A stretch of DNA of 64,000 nt, from the NCBI GenBank assembly GCA_047967505.1, contig CM106540.1; one strand, given 5' to 3'. The notes under the pieces were generated by a model. The model saw only the letters and a list, made by a program, of their open reading frames with translations, ran no database searches and was not told where the DNA came from. Numbering within the stretch: position 1 is the stretch's first letter; every line of letters begins with the position of its first letter. This DNA comes from Dipteris shenzhenensis (Eukaryota; Polypodiophyta; Polypodiopsida; Gleicheniales). The translations under genes and the position numbers were made by a program. This document shows positions 34,432-45,682 of this stretch, in pieces.

Positions 34432-35660
34432 CTACTCTCCTCTCAAGTACTGCTGCTTGTTGAGAGACTCTCCAATCTTGTCCATGTACTCATATAAAAG
34501 GCCAAGAGTGCTGCCCTCCATGTCTGTAATGCGCAAGACTGTATAGATCAGATTGAGAGTTTGGATCAAATCCTCAACCTCTACCCACCACTTCTCTCTC
34601 ATGACAGCACGCATACAAGCTCTTGCCTCAGGGCTCTCTCTGTCATCCCACCTGCAGCCACTCATATGAATACACAATGCGTACCAACTCCCTGTGAACT
34701 CGCAGCAGTCTTTCAAGCACAATAAAAATATATGCAAATTTGGTGGTTGCAGGCTGCAGTAGCTCAAGATTACTATAGGCCCGAAACATGTTCAAAACTT
34801 TTGGTGCTTCGTGCAATGCGAAAGATGGAAGAAACCTATGCTCTCTCTCAATAAGTCGATGCAATGTGATGCACAAGGGGTCCACACAATGGCTGGAAAC
34901 CATCCTAGCATAGTGCCCATAGACTTGCAAATGCTTCCATTGTGTGTCACTACCTGCACAACATTCTCAGGCCCTATTTGCATGATAGCCTCCCATATAT
35001 GACCCCAAATAAATAAACCGGTAATTGTGACACCTGGGAGGGAGGCATCAATGTCTTTGAAAAACATAGTGCCTTTGCAACAAGATACTATAACATTGTA
35101 CATGTACTCGTAGAGCCTAAGATAAAAGATCTTTCCACTCGCATCCAATGCGGCTGATGGCTCTAGTGGTCTTTCTCCATTGGTTTGTCTAGGCCACATG
35201 AAAAGCAATGGCACACTGTATGAACAATCAGGTGAGCTCCCTAGTTGCCTCTGCCATTGCCTGCTTTTCAAAGCTAGCTTGGATGCTAGCTCTTTGTACA
35301 AAATTTCTAGGTAGCGGAGGAGAGGCTCGTGACAAATCCTCTGGCAAAGGAGTCCTCTTTGCATGCATAGCCGACATAGAGGAATGGCCACTCTCTAACT
35401 CTATATCTCTGCCCCTCTTTGCTGCAAGTGCTTCACTTAAACTACCTTCCGCTTCATTAATGGCTCCACAGAATTTGAATCTTTGGGAATGTCTAAAGGC
35501 TTTCGCCTCCATTCTTCAAGGCTCTCCTTAACATCTTGAGGAACATAGGGGCATGGCCCTACGTCTTTGGGCGGCACATGGGCAAGATGGTCGTTCATAT
35601 AGGTGACTCTCCCTATTTTTTCCATTCCATAGAATTTGCATTTTCACTTTTTAGAACCAT
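34432..35660 (-). pseudogene. hAT-family transposase remnant (BED finger and DUF659-like domain)
   Basis: Minus strand, in at least four frames. A BED-type finger reads KCKFYGMEKIGRVTYMNDHL then AHVPPKDVGPCP (about 35640-35560), with its second Cys changed to Tyr. A linker rich in charged residues follows (35512-35228). The DUF659/RNase-H-like part has KGTMFFKDIDAS, then GPENVVQVVTHNGSICKSMG (normally VVTDNxxN, so the Asp is His), then IVWTPCASHCIDLLRESIG. The following domain continues with LELLQPATTKFAYIFIVLER and WWVEVEDLIQTLNLIYTVLR. The TDGW-type first acidic motif is missing, apparently deleted. No terminal inverted repeats or 8-bp duplication were located. It would have catalysed cut-and-paste transposition and is now inactive. 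Confidence 0.8.
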
Positions 35661-35699
35661 CACATCCCTCGAAAATGCATCCGTAGTCCAAGCCATGTA

Positions 35700-36115
35700 G
35701 GTTGAGGATAAGGGCTCAAGGCAAGGGCTGAGAGGACAACAAGGAGAACAGAAGAGGGCAAGGGCTGAAGAGAGCAGGGAGAAGAGGGCAAGGGCTGAGG
35801 AGAGCAAGCATGAGAGGAGAGGAAAAGGAGGAGACGAGAGGAGAGCAAGAAGGAGAGGTTGGAGAGGAGAGGGCAAGGGCTGAGGAGAGCAAGGAGGAGA
35901 GGACATGGCAAGGAGAGAGGAGAGGAGAGGGCAAGGACAGAGGAGAGGAGAGCAAGGAGGAGGGCTAAAGAGCTGAGAGGGGGATTGTAGCATGAGAGGA
36001 GAGCAAGTAGGAGTGGCTGGAGAGAGAGAGAGAGAGATGAAGGATGAGAGGGTGAACCGTGAGAGGGCAGAGAGGAGACGAGCAAAGGGCACGAGGGAGC
36101 GGAGCAGTAGAGGAG
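35700..36115. repeat. Purine-rich degenerate minisatellite
   Basis: Irregular repeats of gagggcaagggctgaggaga and variants, at least five times, mixed with gagagg. The minus strand is almost pure pyrimidine, and long leucine/serine/proline-rich frames over it are artefacts of composition. It abuts the hAT remnant's 5' side. Confidence 0.8.
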
Positions 36116-36693
36116 AGCGATGCACATAGAAATGGCACAGTGTAGGGAAGGTGCAGATTTGGTGAAGAAAGTGCCGCCCCAAAAACCCTATTTTCGTTTT
36201 GGAAACGGTACGAAAATGCCGTCCATCTCGGATGCCCAGAAACGCCATGGGTGGTGTCTGCATCTAGGCATTATAGAGCGAACATGCACACGTGTGCCAC
36301 ACACCAAGGTCTGGTGGTGTCTACATCTGGGCATCATAGAGCAAACATGCATACGTGTACCACACACCTGGGTCAGTGATGGGAACAAGAGGATTCCCCT
36401 TTGATAGAAACCCCCACCCAGTGGTTGGGTCTCCTCCTCGAAAAGATCTGACAATCTCATCCATCCTGTATGTGAAAAAGGCTCTTCTATTACGGCATGT
36501 CAACCTTCGAAAGATCCTTTGCACCTAAGATGATGTATGATGACCCAAGGTCCACTCTCTTGTGAGGTGGGCTCTCGACTCTCTGCATCCATCATCGAAC
36601 CAAGGGTTTTGAGGCATCTTCCCATCTCGGAACCACGTGGATCAGGTGGCATCGTCCTGTACCACTGAGACAAGGGTATTCTAGGCACGCGCG

Positions 36694-36697
<4 letters not shown>
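36116..36697. repeat. 63-bp tandem duplication and flanks
   Basis: Two copies of a 63-bp unit start at 36250 and 36313 (ggtggtgtctgcatctaggc / ggtggtgtctacatctgggc) and include gaacatgcacacgtgtgcca-like sequence. No gene was recognised in the rest of the stretch. Confidence 0.8.

Positions 36698-36741
<44 letters not shown>
36698..36741. repeat. (GA)n microsatellite at 3' end of minus-strand LINE
   Basis: GA run immediately followed by the LINE-3'-like motif in minus orientation. Confidence 0.95.
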
Positions 36742-36748
<7 letters not shown>

Positions 36749-37000
36749 ATTTTATTAGAGTCTTCGGAAGACCGATGGGTCTATGAGACTGAAAGAAAAC
36801 CTGATACAAATCACAGTAAGGGTGGAGCTACTGAAACGAGCATCATCACCCGTGCTCAACCCTAAGTCTGATCATACATAATCAAATACATCTGGATGTA
36901 ACAATGAAAAGAAAAGAAAGACTGGAGCGGAGCGGAATCCTCCGTATGTCATGTCGCCCTGGCTGGTGCATAGCCGGTGATGGGACGCTGGCGCCCGTTC
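36742..37000 (-). mobile_element. Minus-strand LINE, 3'-terminal piece
   Basis: On the minus strand it ends cccatcggtcttccgaagac then tctaataaaattcc, passing into CT repeats: the same 3' motif as the element ending at 29218. The plus-strand left edge of the Tat-type element at 37001 cuts it. The sequence appears to continue at 45683 (see the CCGT duplication). Confidence 0.5.
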
Positions 37001-38760
37001 ATAGGACAAAACCTGTATCAAGTTTTTGAGCACTGTATATAGCTGTGGGTAGGCACATAGCTGTACACATCTAGGGTAGGTGTGGGCTTTTGGCATTTGT
37101 GGATTTTTCTTTCACAAGCATGATGGACTGATGTATAGTTTTTTGAGACAATAAAGTATGTTTTGCAGGGACTTCATGGGAAATGATGAAATGCAATGTG
37201 GTTGTACTAGACTTCCAGAGCAAGGGTGTCTAGTGTGTGATCAAGAGAAATGTTTTTGGGGTCATGTAAAGTCAAGTCATGAAGGGTTTTTTAATATTTT
37301 TCTGAGTCAATGTGCACTTGCATGTTACAGGAATTTGATATGTTATGGTGTCCATGTCAAAGGGCTTTTCATGTGTGTATACGGGGTTGCATGCAAGCTT
37401 TAATGTGCATGCTAATGTGTGTGGGAATTGTGTGACTAAAGGTCCAAAATGTGCATTTAATGTGATTTGGGGGGAATGTCTTGAGAGTGGTAAAATGTCA
37501 CTGATGAGGTGGCAAATTAGGCTGAGGTGGCTGGACTGATTGGGAAGGCAACCTGCTCATGCAAAGGTGGCTACGTGATGGATGAAGGGGAGCTTCTAGG
37601 CTGTGAGGTAGAGCTACGTGGAGATGGCGGCTGGGAGCTGATTTAGTTTTACGCTGGAAGGATCTACAATGCAAGGGGGGCTCCGAGAAGAGAAGGCTGA
37701 ACGACGAAAAATGAAGGGGGCTCTCGTAGATGAAAGAGGGTGTGTGCGCTGAGAAGACCTGGGCGCTGGGGATCTCTAGAGATTACGAGCTGTTGTTCGT
37801 TGGCTGAGCATAGCTACTACGTAGGTAGGACAGTCGTCGTTTGCACGTGAGCTGATGCAGAGAATCCTGGTCTAGCTGAGATCATATGGAAGGGCTCTGT
37901 TTTTTTCTGATTGAGGAAGCTACGTGGCTGTGCGGGTGACGCTATAAATGTGAGCTAGTCTCTCCGTGAGAAATGAAGGCAGCAGGGCTATTGCTGGAAG
38001 TGTCTTCCGTTGGGTTTGTGCATAGTTGGTGATGATCTATGGATTAACACAGCTTAAGGCATAGCTGTGTATCATTGTCTGCTAGCTGAAGGATTTTGGG
38101 CGACAGAGACTCCATGAACTCCGTATGCAAAGAGATAGAGGGACCAAGGAATTGCAGGCTAAGGCGCAATGGATCGTGACCTGCATCGATGATGGTTGTC
38201 CTAAAGGAGTCAAGCAACTGATGCTTCTTGCAGATGTTCGTCAATCACTGATCTCTTGCTTTGTGAGGGAAGAGAAGTTATCCTAAAGGAATCGAAAGCC
38301 TCTTTGACATGGTTGTGATCTTATGTTGATTTGATCGTGGGAGATTTCTGAATACTGATAGAGAGGGAGAGGAGGAGGCTCTGTTGCAGCTTTGCAGGAA
38401 TTATGAGCTGTTGTTCTTGATGGACGCTTAGGAGTGTGGGCTGTGGGTTCATAGTATTCTGCGGCTGACTGTTTTCTGAGTTTTGGGGGGAAGTTCAGTT
38501 CTAAGTTCAGTCTGTTTCGGGCTGTGTAGTCTTATGTCTCTCTTTGAGTCTGTGTGATCCATGTTCAGTCAGTTTTTTTTTTTTTTTTTTTTTTTTGTGG
38601 GGGTTTGTCTCGGTGCCTATTATAAAGACACATACTCTGGAATCTGGTTCATAAGCTCATCATCTACGAGCCCACATTGCAGCTGATCCCTATGAAGTCT
38701 CAGCTATCTGACGTGGTGAAGTACATAGTTCCTGGTTGTCTTTCCTTTTTTTTCTTATCA
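37001..38760 (+). repeat. 5' LTR of Tat-type element (1760 bp)
   Basis: Starts tcataggacaaaacctgtat and ends tttttttcttatca, matching the 3' LTR. It is about 510 bp longer than the 3' copy because segments around 37124-37294 and 37615-37938, plus about 17 bp near 38330, are absent there. A TATAAAT box lies at 37943-37949. A T-homopolymer of about 25 lies at 38572-38596. Confidence 0.85.
37943..37949 (+). promoter_or_regulatory. TATA box of Tat-type 5' LTR
   Basis: TATAAAT in gacgctataaatgtgagc, kept in the 3' LTR at 44888-44894 although the DNA just upstream differs between the LTRs. Transcription would start about 30 bp downstream. Confidence 0.6.
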
Positions 38761-38767
38761 TCTTTTT

Positions 38768-38786
38768 TGGCGATCCTGTTGGGGAC
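38768..38786 (+). other. Primer-binding site, Tat-type element
   Basis: tggcgatcctgttggggac lies seven bases after the LTR end. It resembles the tggcgccgttgccggggac-type site of Tat/Athila elements (tRNA-Asp-like) with several mismatches, so it is degenerate or uses another tRNA. Confidence 0.5.
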
Positions 38787-38887
38787 AGGAGGAGTTTTGA
38801 ATTGAGATTGGGTACTCAAGACAAAACGGCCCAGAAGATTGGCTGGGGAATGTTGCTTAAATTTCTGTGTGGTTAGGGATTGAAACT

Positions 38888-39082
38888 ATGAAGACAAAGC
38901 CTCGCATGAGAGTGATTCATTGTGAGTTATGTGGGGAGTGTGGACACAGGAGAGATAGATGCCTTGATGTTGAACTTCGGGTGATACGTCTCCGTGCTAA
39001 GGTTCAAAAGGCTTTGAAAGTGATTGCTCTTAGGAAGAAGAATGCCAGTCAGATGCAGGGTACGTTTTCTTCGATAGAGTGA
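38888..39082 (+). CDS. Small CCHC zinc-knuckle ORF upstream of gag
   Basis: A 65-codon ORF starting MKTKPRMRVIHCELCGECGH, with a complete CX2CX4HX4C knuckle (CELCGECGHRRDRC), then a basic helical tail (VQKALKVIALRKKNASQMQG). It lies between the primer site and gag in a different frame from gag. Ogre-type Tat elements carry an extra ORF in this position, but I do not know of a zinc knuckle there. It might be a nucleocapsid-like RNA-binding protein. It is intact, while gag has two nonsense codons. A duplicated or captured gag fragment is the alternative. Confidence 0.5.
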   Translation: MKTKPRMRVIHCELCGECGHRRDRCLDVELRVIRLRAKVQKALKVIALRKKNASQMQGTFSSIE

Positions 39083-39164
39083 TTATTTTTGTTTTCTTCC
39101 CAGAAGAGGTTGGGTGGTATTTCTGGTTGGAAGTGTGTTTGAGATAAGTTAGTCAAGAGGAGAG

Positions 39165-41126
39165 ATGGCTCATGAATTTCCTCGATTTCACGGGTCGCCC
39201 AATGAAGACCCAGAGAGGTTTTTAGAGTGCTTGGAGTTCACAGCTCTTATTAAAGACATGAATGCTCCAGAAGTCCTTCTTCAGATTCTATCCTTTTGTC
39301 TGTTGGGAAAAGCGAGAACTTAGCTGCAGACTTTCTCTGCAAGGATGCGTGATGATCAGGGTGCTCACAGAAACCCGACTTATCCAGAGGTGAGGACAGC
39401 TTTCCTGGATAAGTTTATGTGTGTTAGAGATCCTGATGGCATTTGGAGAGAGCTATGTTTATTGCAGCAACAGCCGACTCAGTTAGTGGATGAGTATGTC
39501 GATAAGTTAACTGTGTTGTGGAATAAATGGTAGGTGGCCTTATTACCTGAAGTTCCTCCCAGAGTCATAAAAAAGGATAGGTTTGTTGCTGGTCTGAAGC
39601 CGGAGATTAGGATAAAGATTGAATGTAAAGAGCTGGTCACTTATGAGGATGCTCTCAGGGTAGCAAAAGAGAAGGAGAGGAAGCAGATAAGATTGTCACA
39701 AATGATGCAAGAGATGCCAATGGTTCAACATGTGCTTGAAATTCTCTCTCATGTGAAGCCAGAAATACAGAAGCCTGAAGTCAAGAAGGAGGAGAATATA
39801 AAAGAAGAAATTCATGAAATGTCGGAGCTTATGAAGAGTTTGAGTTTGAATTTGATGAACAGTAGGGGAAGAGGTAGATCATCGGGTGGTTATGGCAGAG
39901 GCAGCATGCCTTCTTCAAATAATTCAGGCCCGTGGCAGGCAGGACGAGGTCAAGGGTCATTTGCACCTTGTGTCCAGTGCTTTAATTGTGGAGAGTGGGG
40001 ACATTACAGCACACACTGTGATAAGCCTCCTCGTGTTGGAGGTGATGTTTATCCATTGCCAACAGGGTTAAATAATAGGGTGAATGATCATAGTGTAGAA
40101 GTAAAAGATGTAGGTCAGCCTAGTACCTCTGGAATCTGTAAAGCCACTGCAGAAGAGAAAGGGAAAGGTAAGGCAGTTACATTTGGCTTGTTGGAGTTGG
40201 AGGAAGTTAAAGATATCTTGCCATTAGGGAAGAGAGATAGAGAAGAGGAGGTTGGTCCGAGTGCAAAGAAGGGGAAGCGGTCTGAGGAGATGATGACCTA
40301 CCAAAAGAAGAAGAGCAGGAAGCCCAGAAGGAAGTACAGAACTGCAGATTTTCCCATGGGGAAGGAGCAGGGAGATTATGATTTGGTGGAAGATCTTTCA
40401 GCGAGGAAACCGGACATTACATTTGCTCAAATGATTGGTCTATGCCCAAAGCTTACAAAAGAATGGAGGCGGGCTGTAAATCCAGCAAAGAAGAACTCTC
40501 ATAAAGGTACAATTAAACTGATGTCTGTCTCAGAGTTGCCGGATCTTTTACCTGCTGTAGAAGCCTGGCATAAAGGAAAGGGTTTTGGAGAGGCCTATAT
40601 AGATGGCGGTGCACACATTTGTGTGATTACTCAGGCTTGTGTGGAGAGATTAGGACTGAAGATATCCCGCTCCTCTAGTTATTGCATCAGAATGGCAAAC
40701 CACTCCAAGGTGAAGACTTTAGGGATAGTACCTGGTCTGGAGGTTGAGGCATTCAGTGTTTCATGTCGAGTGGATTGTCATGTGATGCCTGCGGGGTTGG
40801 GAGCCTATCCTTTGATTCTTGGAAGGCCATGGTTGAGGAAGGTAGATGCAATTCAGAATTGGCAGAGAGGAATCTTTTATGTATATACGAATGGGAAGAA
40901 ATTGAATTTCGATATGGTAAGCAGGGCTGAAGTTTCAAATTCAGCAAGTGAAGAGGAAGACAGAAATGAAACCAGCAGTGAGGATGAGAGTTCGGTGACT
41001 TCAGAAAGTGATGAAGGAACAATAGCATTGGTGGATTTGGTAGATGAGGATTCACAGGTAGATTTTGTGAGGCAGCAGAGTTCGGTGAGGAAGAGGTGGA
41101 TAGGTTTGAGGTTATCGAGGATTTAA
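39165..41126 (+). pseudogene. gag-protease ORF of Tat-type element, two in-frame TAG codons
   Basis: From ATG 39165 (MAHEFPRFHGSPNEDPERFL) one frame runs to TAA 41124, interrupted only by TAG at 39321 and 39531. Order: Gag (VDEYVDKLTVLWNKW, RFVAGLKPEIRIKIE), a Gly/Arg/Ser linker, a CCHC knuckle CFNCGEWGHYSTHC (about 39987-40028), a basic region, an aspartic protease with AYIDGGAHICVI (about 40596-40631) and LILGRPWL, then an acidic Ser/Glu/Asp tail. DGG in place of DSG/DTG is usual for Tat/Athila proteases. Pol follows with a 31-bp overlap in the -1 frame. Confidence 0.8.
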
Positions 41127-44100
41127 TGCAGCCCAAATGTTCTCAAGAATCAACCCAAGTGTTGATTGAGCAATCATTGAATCCTGATCTCAATGTTGAG
41201 GAGAAAGAAGAATATTTGAAGATGTTGCAGAAATATCCCAATTTGTTTATTACCTCTTATGAGGAGATCAGGGGATTTAAAGGGAAGCCTCTGAGGATTG
41301 AGCTCAAGGAAGGTGCCAAACCTGTTTTTCAGAAAATAAGGAGATTAAGCCCGGAACAGAGAGATGTGCTGAAGGAAGAGGTAGATAAGCTTCTCAAGGC
41401 AGGAATAATTTATCCTGTAGTTCACTCTGATTGGATAAGTCCTGTGGTCATAGTGCCAAAAGGTGTAGACAAATGGAGAGTCTGTGTTGATTACAAACCT
41501 CTGAATGCAGTGCCTTTTCTGGATGATACTCTTGATAAAGTGGCGGGTCATGAAATGTACAGCTTGTGTGACGGATATTCACGGTACTTCCAGATAGCCA
41601 TAGCCCAGGATGATCAAATCAAGACTACTTTCATTACCCCCTCGGGCTGTTTTTGTTACAAGAAAATGCCTTTTGAGTTACCAACGGCCCCTCACACTAT
41701 CAGGAGAATTTTATCACCTTTCCTGGATAAATTTTGTGAAGTGTTTATTGATGACATCTGTGTGTACAGTGGAAGAAGGGAGCACTGTGGAAAGCTGGAT
41801 CTGGTATTCTATGAGATTCATAATAATGGTGGTCAATTAAATCCTAAGAAGACTCAGTTAGCTCAGACCAGCATTAAAATATTGGGGCATATTGTATCTG
41901 AGAATGGGATTGAGCCAGATCCAGGTAAAGTAAAAGCTTTAGTTATGCTGTCCTCTCATGAGAATACCAAGCAGTTGCATACCTTTCTCCAGAAGGTGAA
42001 GTATCTGTAGAGATTTATTCATATGTCATCTTAGATTTTGTATCCTCTTCAGCAAGTGGTAACATATGGGCCTCTGAAATGGACGACAGAGAGTGAAGAG
42101 GTGTTTGAGGCAGTTAAGGAATCCTTGACTCATATTTCAAGTGTAAAGCCACCAGATTATTCCAAGACTTTTTATGTGAATCCGTCTCTAGGACCAGATG
42201 CTATTGGTGCTATTCTTTTGCAGCAAGGAGAGGGTTCCAGATATATGAGGCCAGTCTATTATGCCAGTAGGGTGAAGAGTGAAGTAGAAAGGAAGTATTA
42301 AGCGGCTGAATTAGTCCTGGCTAGCCTCTTGTAAGCCTGTAGGAGATTTCGGTCTTATCTATTATCCAAGCCTTTTGTGGTTCTCACCTCATGTTCACTA
42401 CTGCCTCATATGTTGAACAGTACAAACATCTCCAGGAGCATGATTAAATGGATAGTAGAGTTACAGGAGCACTCTTTTACCTTCTTGGTTGAGAACTCTA
42501 CCAGAGCTTCCTTGGCTGATCTCCTCACCTATAAGGAAGGACCTATTTTAGTTGAAGATGTGGAGAAGAACACTGACATGAATGAAGAAAAAGTACTAGA
42601 GGATGCATTTGTTTTACACTTTGATGGATCTTACAAAAAAAGTTTAAATAAAAGTACAGGAGGAATTGTCATTTATGATCCTGAAGGAAATGAGATTCGG
42701 AAAATGGGAATTCAGCTTGAAGCCAGCAGTAATAATGAAGCTGAATATGCAGCCCTCTTCGAAGGTTTGAAAGTATGCATTAGTCTGGGCATTAAGAGAC
42801 TCATGATTAAGGGAGATGCTCTGTTGGTTGTGAAGCAAATTTTCGGTGCCTGGAAGGTTAAGCATGTTCATTTGAAGCGATGGATAAGCACGGTGAAGAA
42901 ACTGTTGAATCAATTGGATGCCTAGACACTCCATCATATTGAAAGAGGTAAGAATGTAAATGCACATGATGCTGCGCAGGAAATTACAGCAGCTTATGTT
43001 GATGCAGTAGGAGTGCAGGAGCCCTTATACAAAGGAAGGGAGACATTAGCTTGTGAGGAAAGCTTCCTGTTAACTGGTAAAGTGCCTGAAGAAGTTCCAA
43101 AACAAAGAAAATACAGATTTATTAAAAGCTGTACTTCTTATTGTCTGATAGATGATGTTCTTTACATGAAAGGGGCTGATCTGGTGCTCAGAAGAATTCC
43201 GTGGCATGAGGAAGTTTTTCATATTCTACAAGCTAATCATGAGGGAGTATGTGGAGGACATTTTGCTTTCAAAATCATGATGAGGAAACTACTTACAGAA
43301 GGGTATGTGTGGCCATCCCTCCAGAGAGACATAAGACATTGGTGCAGGTCATGCCTACAGTGTCAGCAAATGAGTAAGAGGATCTTACATCCAGAACTCA
43401 AAAATATCATGCTTGCTTATAATATTTTTGAGAAATGGGGAATAGATGCCATCGGTCCTCTACTCATGACAGCCAGGGGAAATTGTTATATGCTGACAGC
43501 TGTGGATTATTTGACGAGATGGGCTGAAGCACGAGCAGTACGGGCTGTCAATGCAAAATCTGTATGTAAATTTGTGTATGAGGATATCTACTGTAGATTT
43601 GGTGTACCACTGGAATTGCTTTCTGATAGAGGTCCAGGTTTCAGGAGTGAACTAATGGATTTATTATGTGGTAACCTGAAGATTAAACACAGATATGCAA
43701 GTCCCTATTACCCTCAATGTAATGGGATGAATGACAAATTTAATGGTGTGTGTACTAATATCATGGGAAAGATCATGCGAACCTATGAGAAGGAGTGGGA
43801 TCTTGCTTTGCACTGGGCTTGATGGGCTTACAGAGTTGCAATAAAAGAAGGGACCCTGTTTTTACCATTTCATCTTGTTTACGGGAAAGAAGCTCTATTA
43901 CCCTTGGAACTAGAAATTCCTGCATTACAGATGTTAATGAAGATAAACGAGGATTCAAATTCTACTTTCCAGAACCGGTTATTGGATTTGCAGGAAGCAC
44001 AACTAGACAAACAAAAGGCGGTGGAACATTATGCTTTAATTCAAGAGGAGAATCAGAAGAGAGCAAACAGGAAGTTCAGGGATAAGAAAATCGGGGAGGG

Positions 44101-44407
44101 TGATCTAGTTTTGAGATACAACAGTAGTCTGGATTCTACCTTCAAGAAGAAATTTGTGACCAAATGGGATGGACCTTTTCGTGTGACGAAGAAATTCAAA
44201 AATGGATCATATCAACTTGAGGATTTGGATGGTCAGCAGCATAAGAATAGAGTCAATGGCTTCAGACTAAAGAAATACTTTCATAGGATCATGAGTATAG
44301 GCAGTTGTGGACCTACTGTGATGAAACTTGACAAGCCGGAAGACCTCATGGATGAGGATATCTCTGAAGACATGCAAATCTTATATACCTCTATCTGCAA
44401 GACATGA
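41096..44407 (+). pseudogene. pol of Tat-type element: RT, RNase H, aRNase H, integrase
   Basis: A single frame throughout, with stops at 42008, 42032, 42299, 42332, 42923 and 43820. RT (about 41290-41990) has WRVCVDYKPLNAV, then PFLDDTLDKVAGHE with about eight residues missing between, and the active site VFIDDICVYS. The gypsy RNase H follows (42040-42420). A second RNase H (about 42598-42925) has LHFDGSYKKS, SSNNEAEYAALFEGL and IKGDALLVVKQI. Integrase (about 43190-44280) has an HHCC finger ending CRSCLQCQQ, WGIDAIGPL, LLSDRGPGF, then NGMNDKFN, where the catalytic Glu is Asp. A GPY/F-like module KWDGPFRVTKKFKNGSYQLE ends it. Confidence 0.85.
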
Positions 44408-44420
44408 ATGTCTGCAAACT

Positions 44421-44435
44421 TGGGGATGGGAAAAA
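44421..44435 (+). other. Polypurine tract, Tat-type element
   Basis: tggggatgggaaaaa directly precedes the TGATA start of the 3' LTR and would prime plus-strand DNA synthesis. Confidence 0.7.
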
Positions 44436-45682
44436 TGATAGGACAAAACCTGTATCAAGTTTTTGAGCACTGTATATAGCTGTGGGTAGGCACATAGCTG
44501 TACACATCTGGGGTAGGTGTGGGCTTTTGGCATTTGTGGATTTTTCTTTCACAAGCATGATATATTTTCCTGAGTCAATGTGCACTTGCATGTTACAGGA
44601 ATTTGATATTTTATGGTGTCCATGTAAAAGGGCTTTTCATGTGTGTGTACGGGGTTGCATGCAAGCTTTAATGTGCATGCTAATGTGTGTGGGAATTGTG
44701 TGACTAAAGGTCCAAAATGTGCATTTAATGTGATTTGGGGGGAATGTCTTGAGAGTGGTAAAATGTCACTCATGAGGTGGCAAATTAGGCTGAGGTGGCT
44801 GGACTGATTGGGAAGGCATCCTGCTCATGCAAAGGTGGCTACGTGATGGATGAAGGGGAGCTTCTAGGCTGTGAGCTGGAGCTACGCTATAAATGTGAGC
44901 TAGTCTCTCCGTGAGAAATGAAGGCAACAGGGCTATTGCTGGAAGTGTCTTCCGTTGGGTTTGTGCATAGTTGGTGATGATCTATGGATTAACAAAGCTT
45001 AAGGCATAGCTGTGTATCGTTGTCTGCTAGTTGAAGGATTTTGGGCGACAGAGACTCCATGAACTCTGTATGCAAAGAGATAGAGGGACCAAGGAATTGC
45101 GGGCTAAGGGGCAATGGATTGTGACTTGCATCGATGATGGTTGTCCTAAAGGAGTTAGGCAATTGATGCTTGCTGCAGATGTTCGTCAATCACTGATCTT
45201 CTGCTTTGTGAGGGAAGCGAAGTTATCCTAAAGGAATCGAAAGCCTCTTTGACATGGTTGTGATCTTGTGTTGATCTGAATACTGATAGAGAGGGAGAGG
45301 AGGAGGCGCTGTTGCAGCTTTGCAGGAATTATGAGCTGTTGTTCTTGATGGAAGCTTAGGAGTGTGGGCTGTGGGTTCATAGTATTCTGAGGCTGACTGT
45401 TTTCTGAGTTTTGGGGGGAAGTTCAGTTCTAAGTTCAGTCTGTTTTGGGCTGTGTAGTCTTTTGTCTCTCTTTGAGTCTGTGTGATCCATGTTCAGTCAG
45501 TTTTTTTTTTTTTTTTTTGTGGGGGTTTGTCTCGGTGCCTATTACAAAGACACATACTCTGGAATCTGGCTCATAAGCTCATCATCTACAAGCCCACATT
45601 GCAGCTGATCCCTATGAAATCTCAGCTATCTGACGTGGTGAAGTACATAATTCCTGGTTGTCTTTCCTTTTTTTTCTTATCA
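44436..45682 (+). repeat. 3' LTR of Tat-type element (1247 bp)
   Basis: TGATAGGACAAAACC...CTTATCA. Aligns with the 5' LTR with few substitutions but lacks two internal blocks (about 170 and 325 bp) present in the 5' copy. TATAAAT at 44888-44894. Confidence 0.85.

Larger units (their letters stand above)
37001..45682 (+). mobile_element. Ty3/gypsy LTR retrotransposon, Tat-type (dual RNase H)
   Basis: An 8.7-kb element with a 5' LTR (37001-38760), a primer site resembling tRNA-Asp users, an extra small zinc-knuckle ORF, gag-pro, pol and a 3' LTR (44436-45682). Pol holds RT, RNase H, a second archaeal-like RNase H and integrase, the signature of the Tat clade (Ogre/Tat/Retand relatives). LTR ends are TGATA...TATCA, with the 5' copy mutated to TCATA. 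CCGT at 36997-37000 and 45683-45686 is a probable target duplication. Eight in-frame stops, a pol frame change and lost motifs make it non-autonomous now. It is inserted in a minus-strand LINE. Confidence 0.85.

Noticed and set aside
35613-36263. 216-codon minus-strand frame and two overlapping ones
   Set aside because: Leu/Ser/Pro-rich translations of a pyrimidine-rich minisatellite; only the last few codons overlap the hAT BED region, and in the wrong frame.
40753-41136. 127-codon minus-strand ORF across gag-pro
   Set aside because: Antisense shadow of the real gag-protease coding sequence.
39321-43822. In-frame stops might be removed by RNA editing or stop readthrough
   Set aside because: U-to-C editing of stops is known from organelles of ferns and hornworts, not nuclear retrotransposons, and other lesions (RT deletion, integrase Glu to Asp) show ordinary decay.
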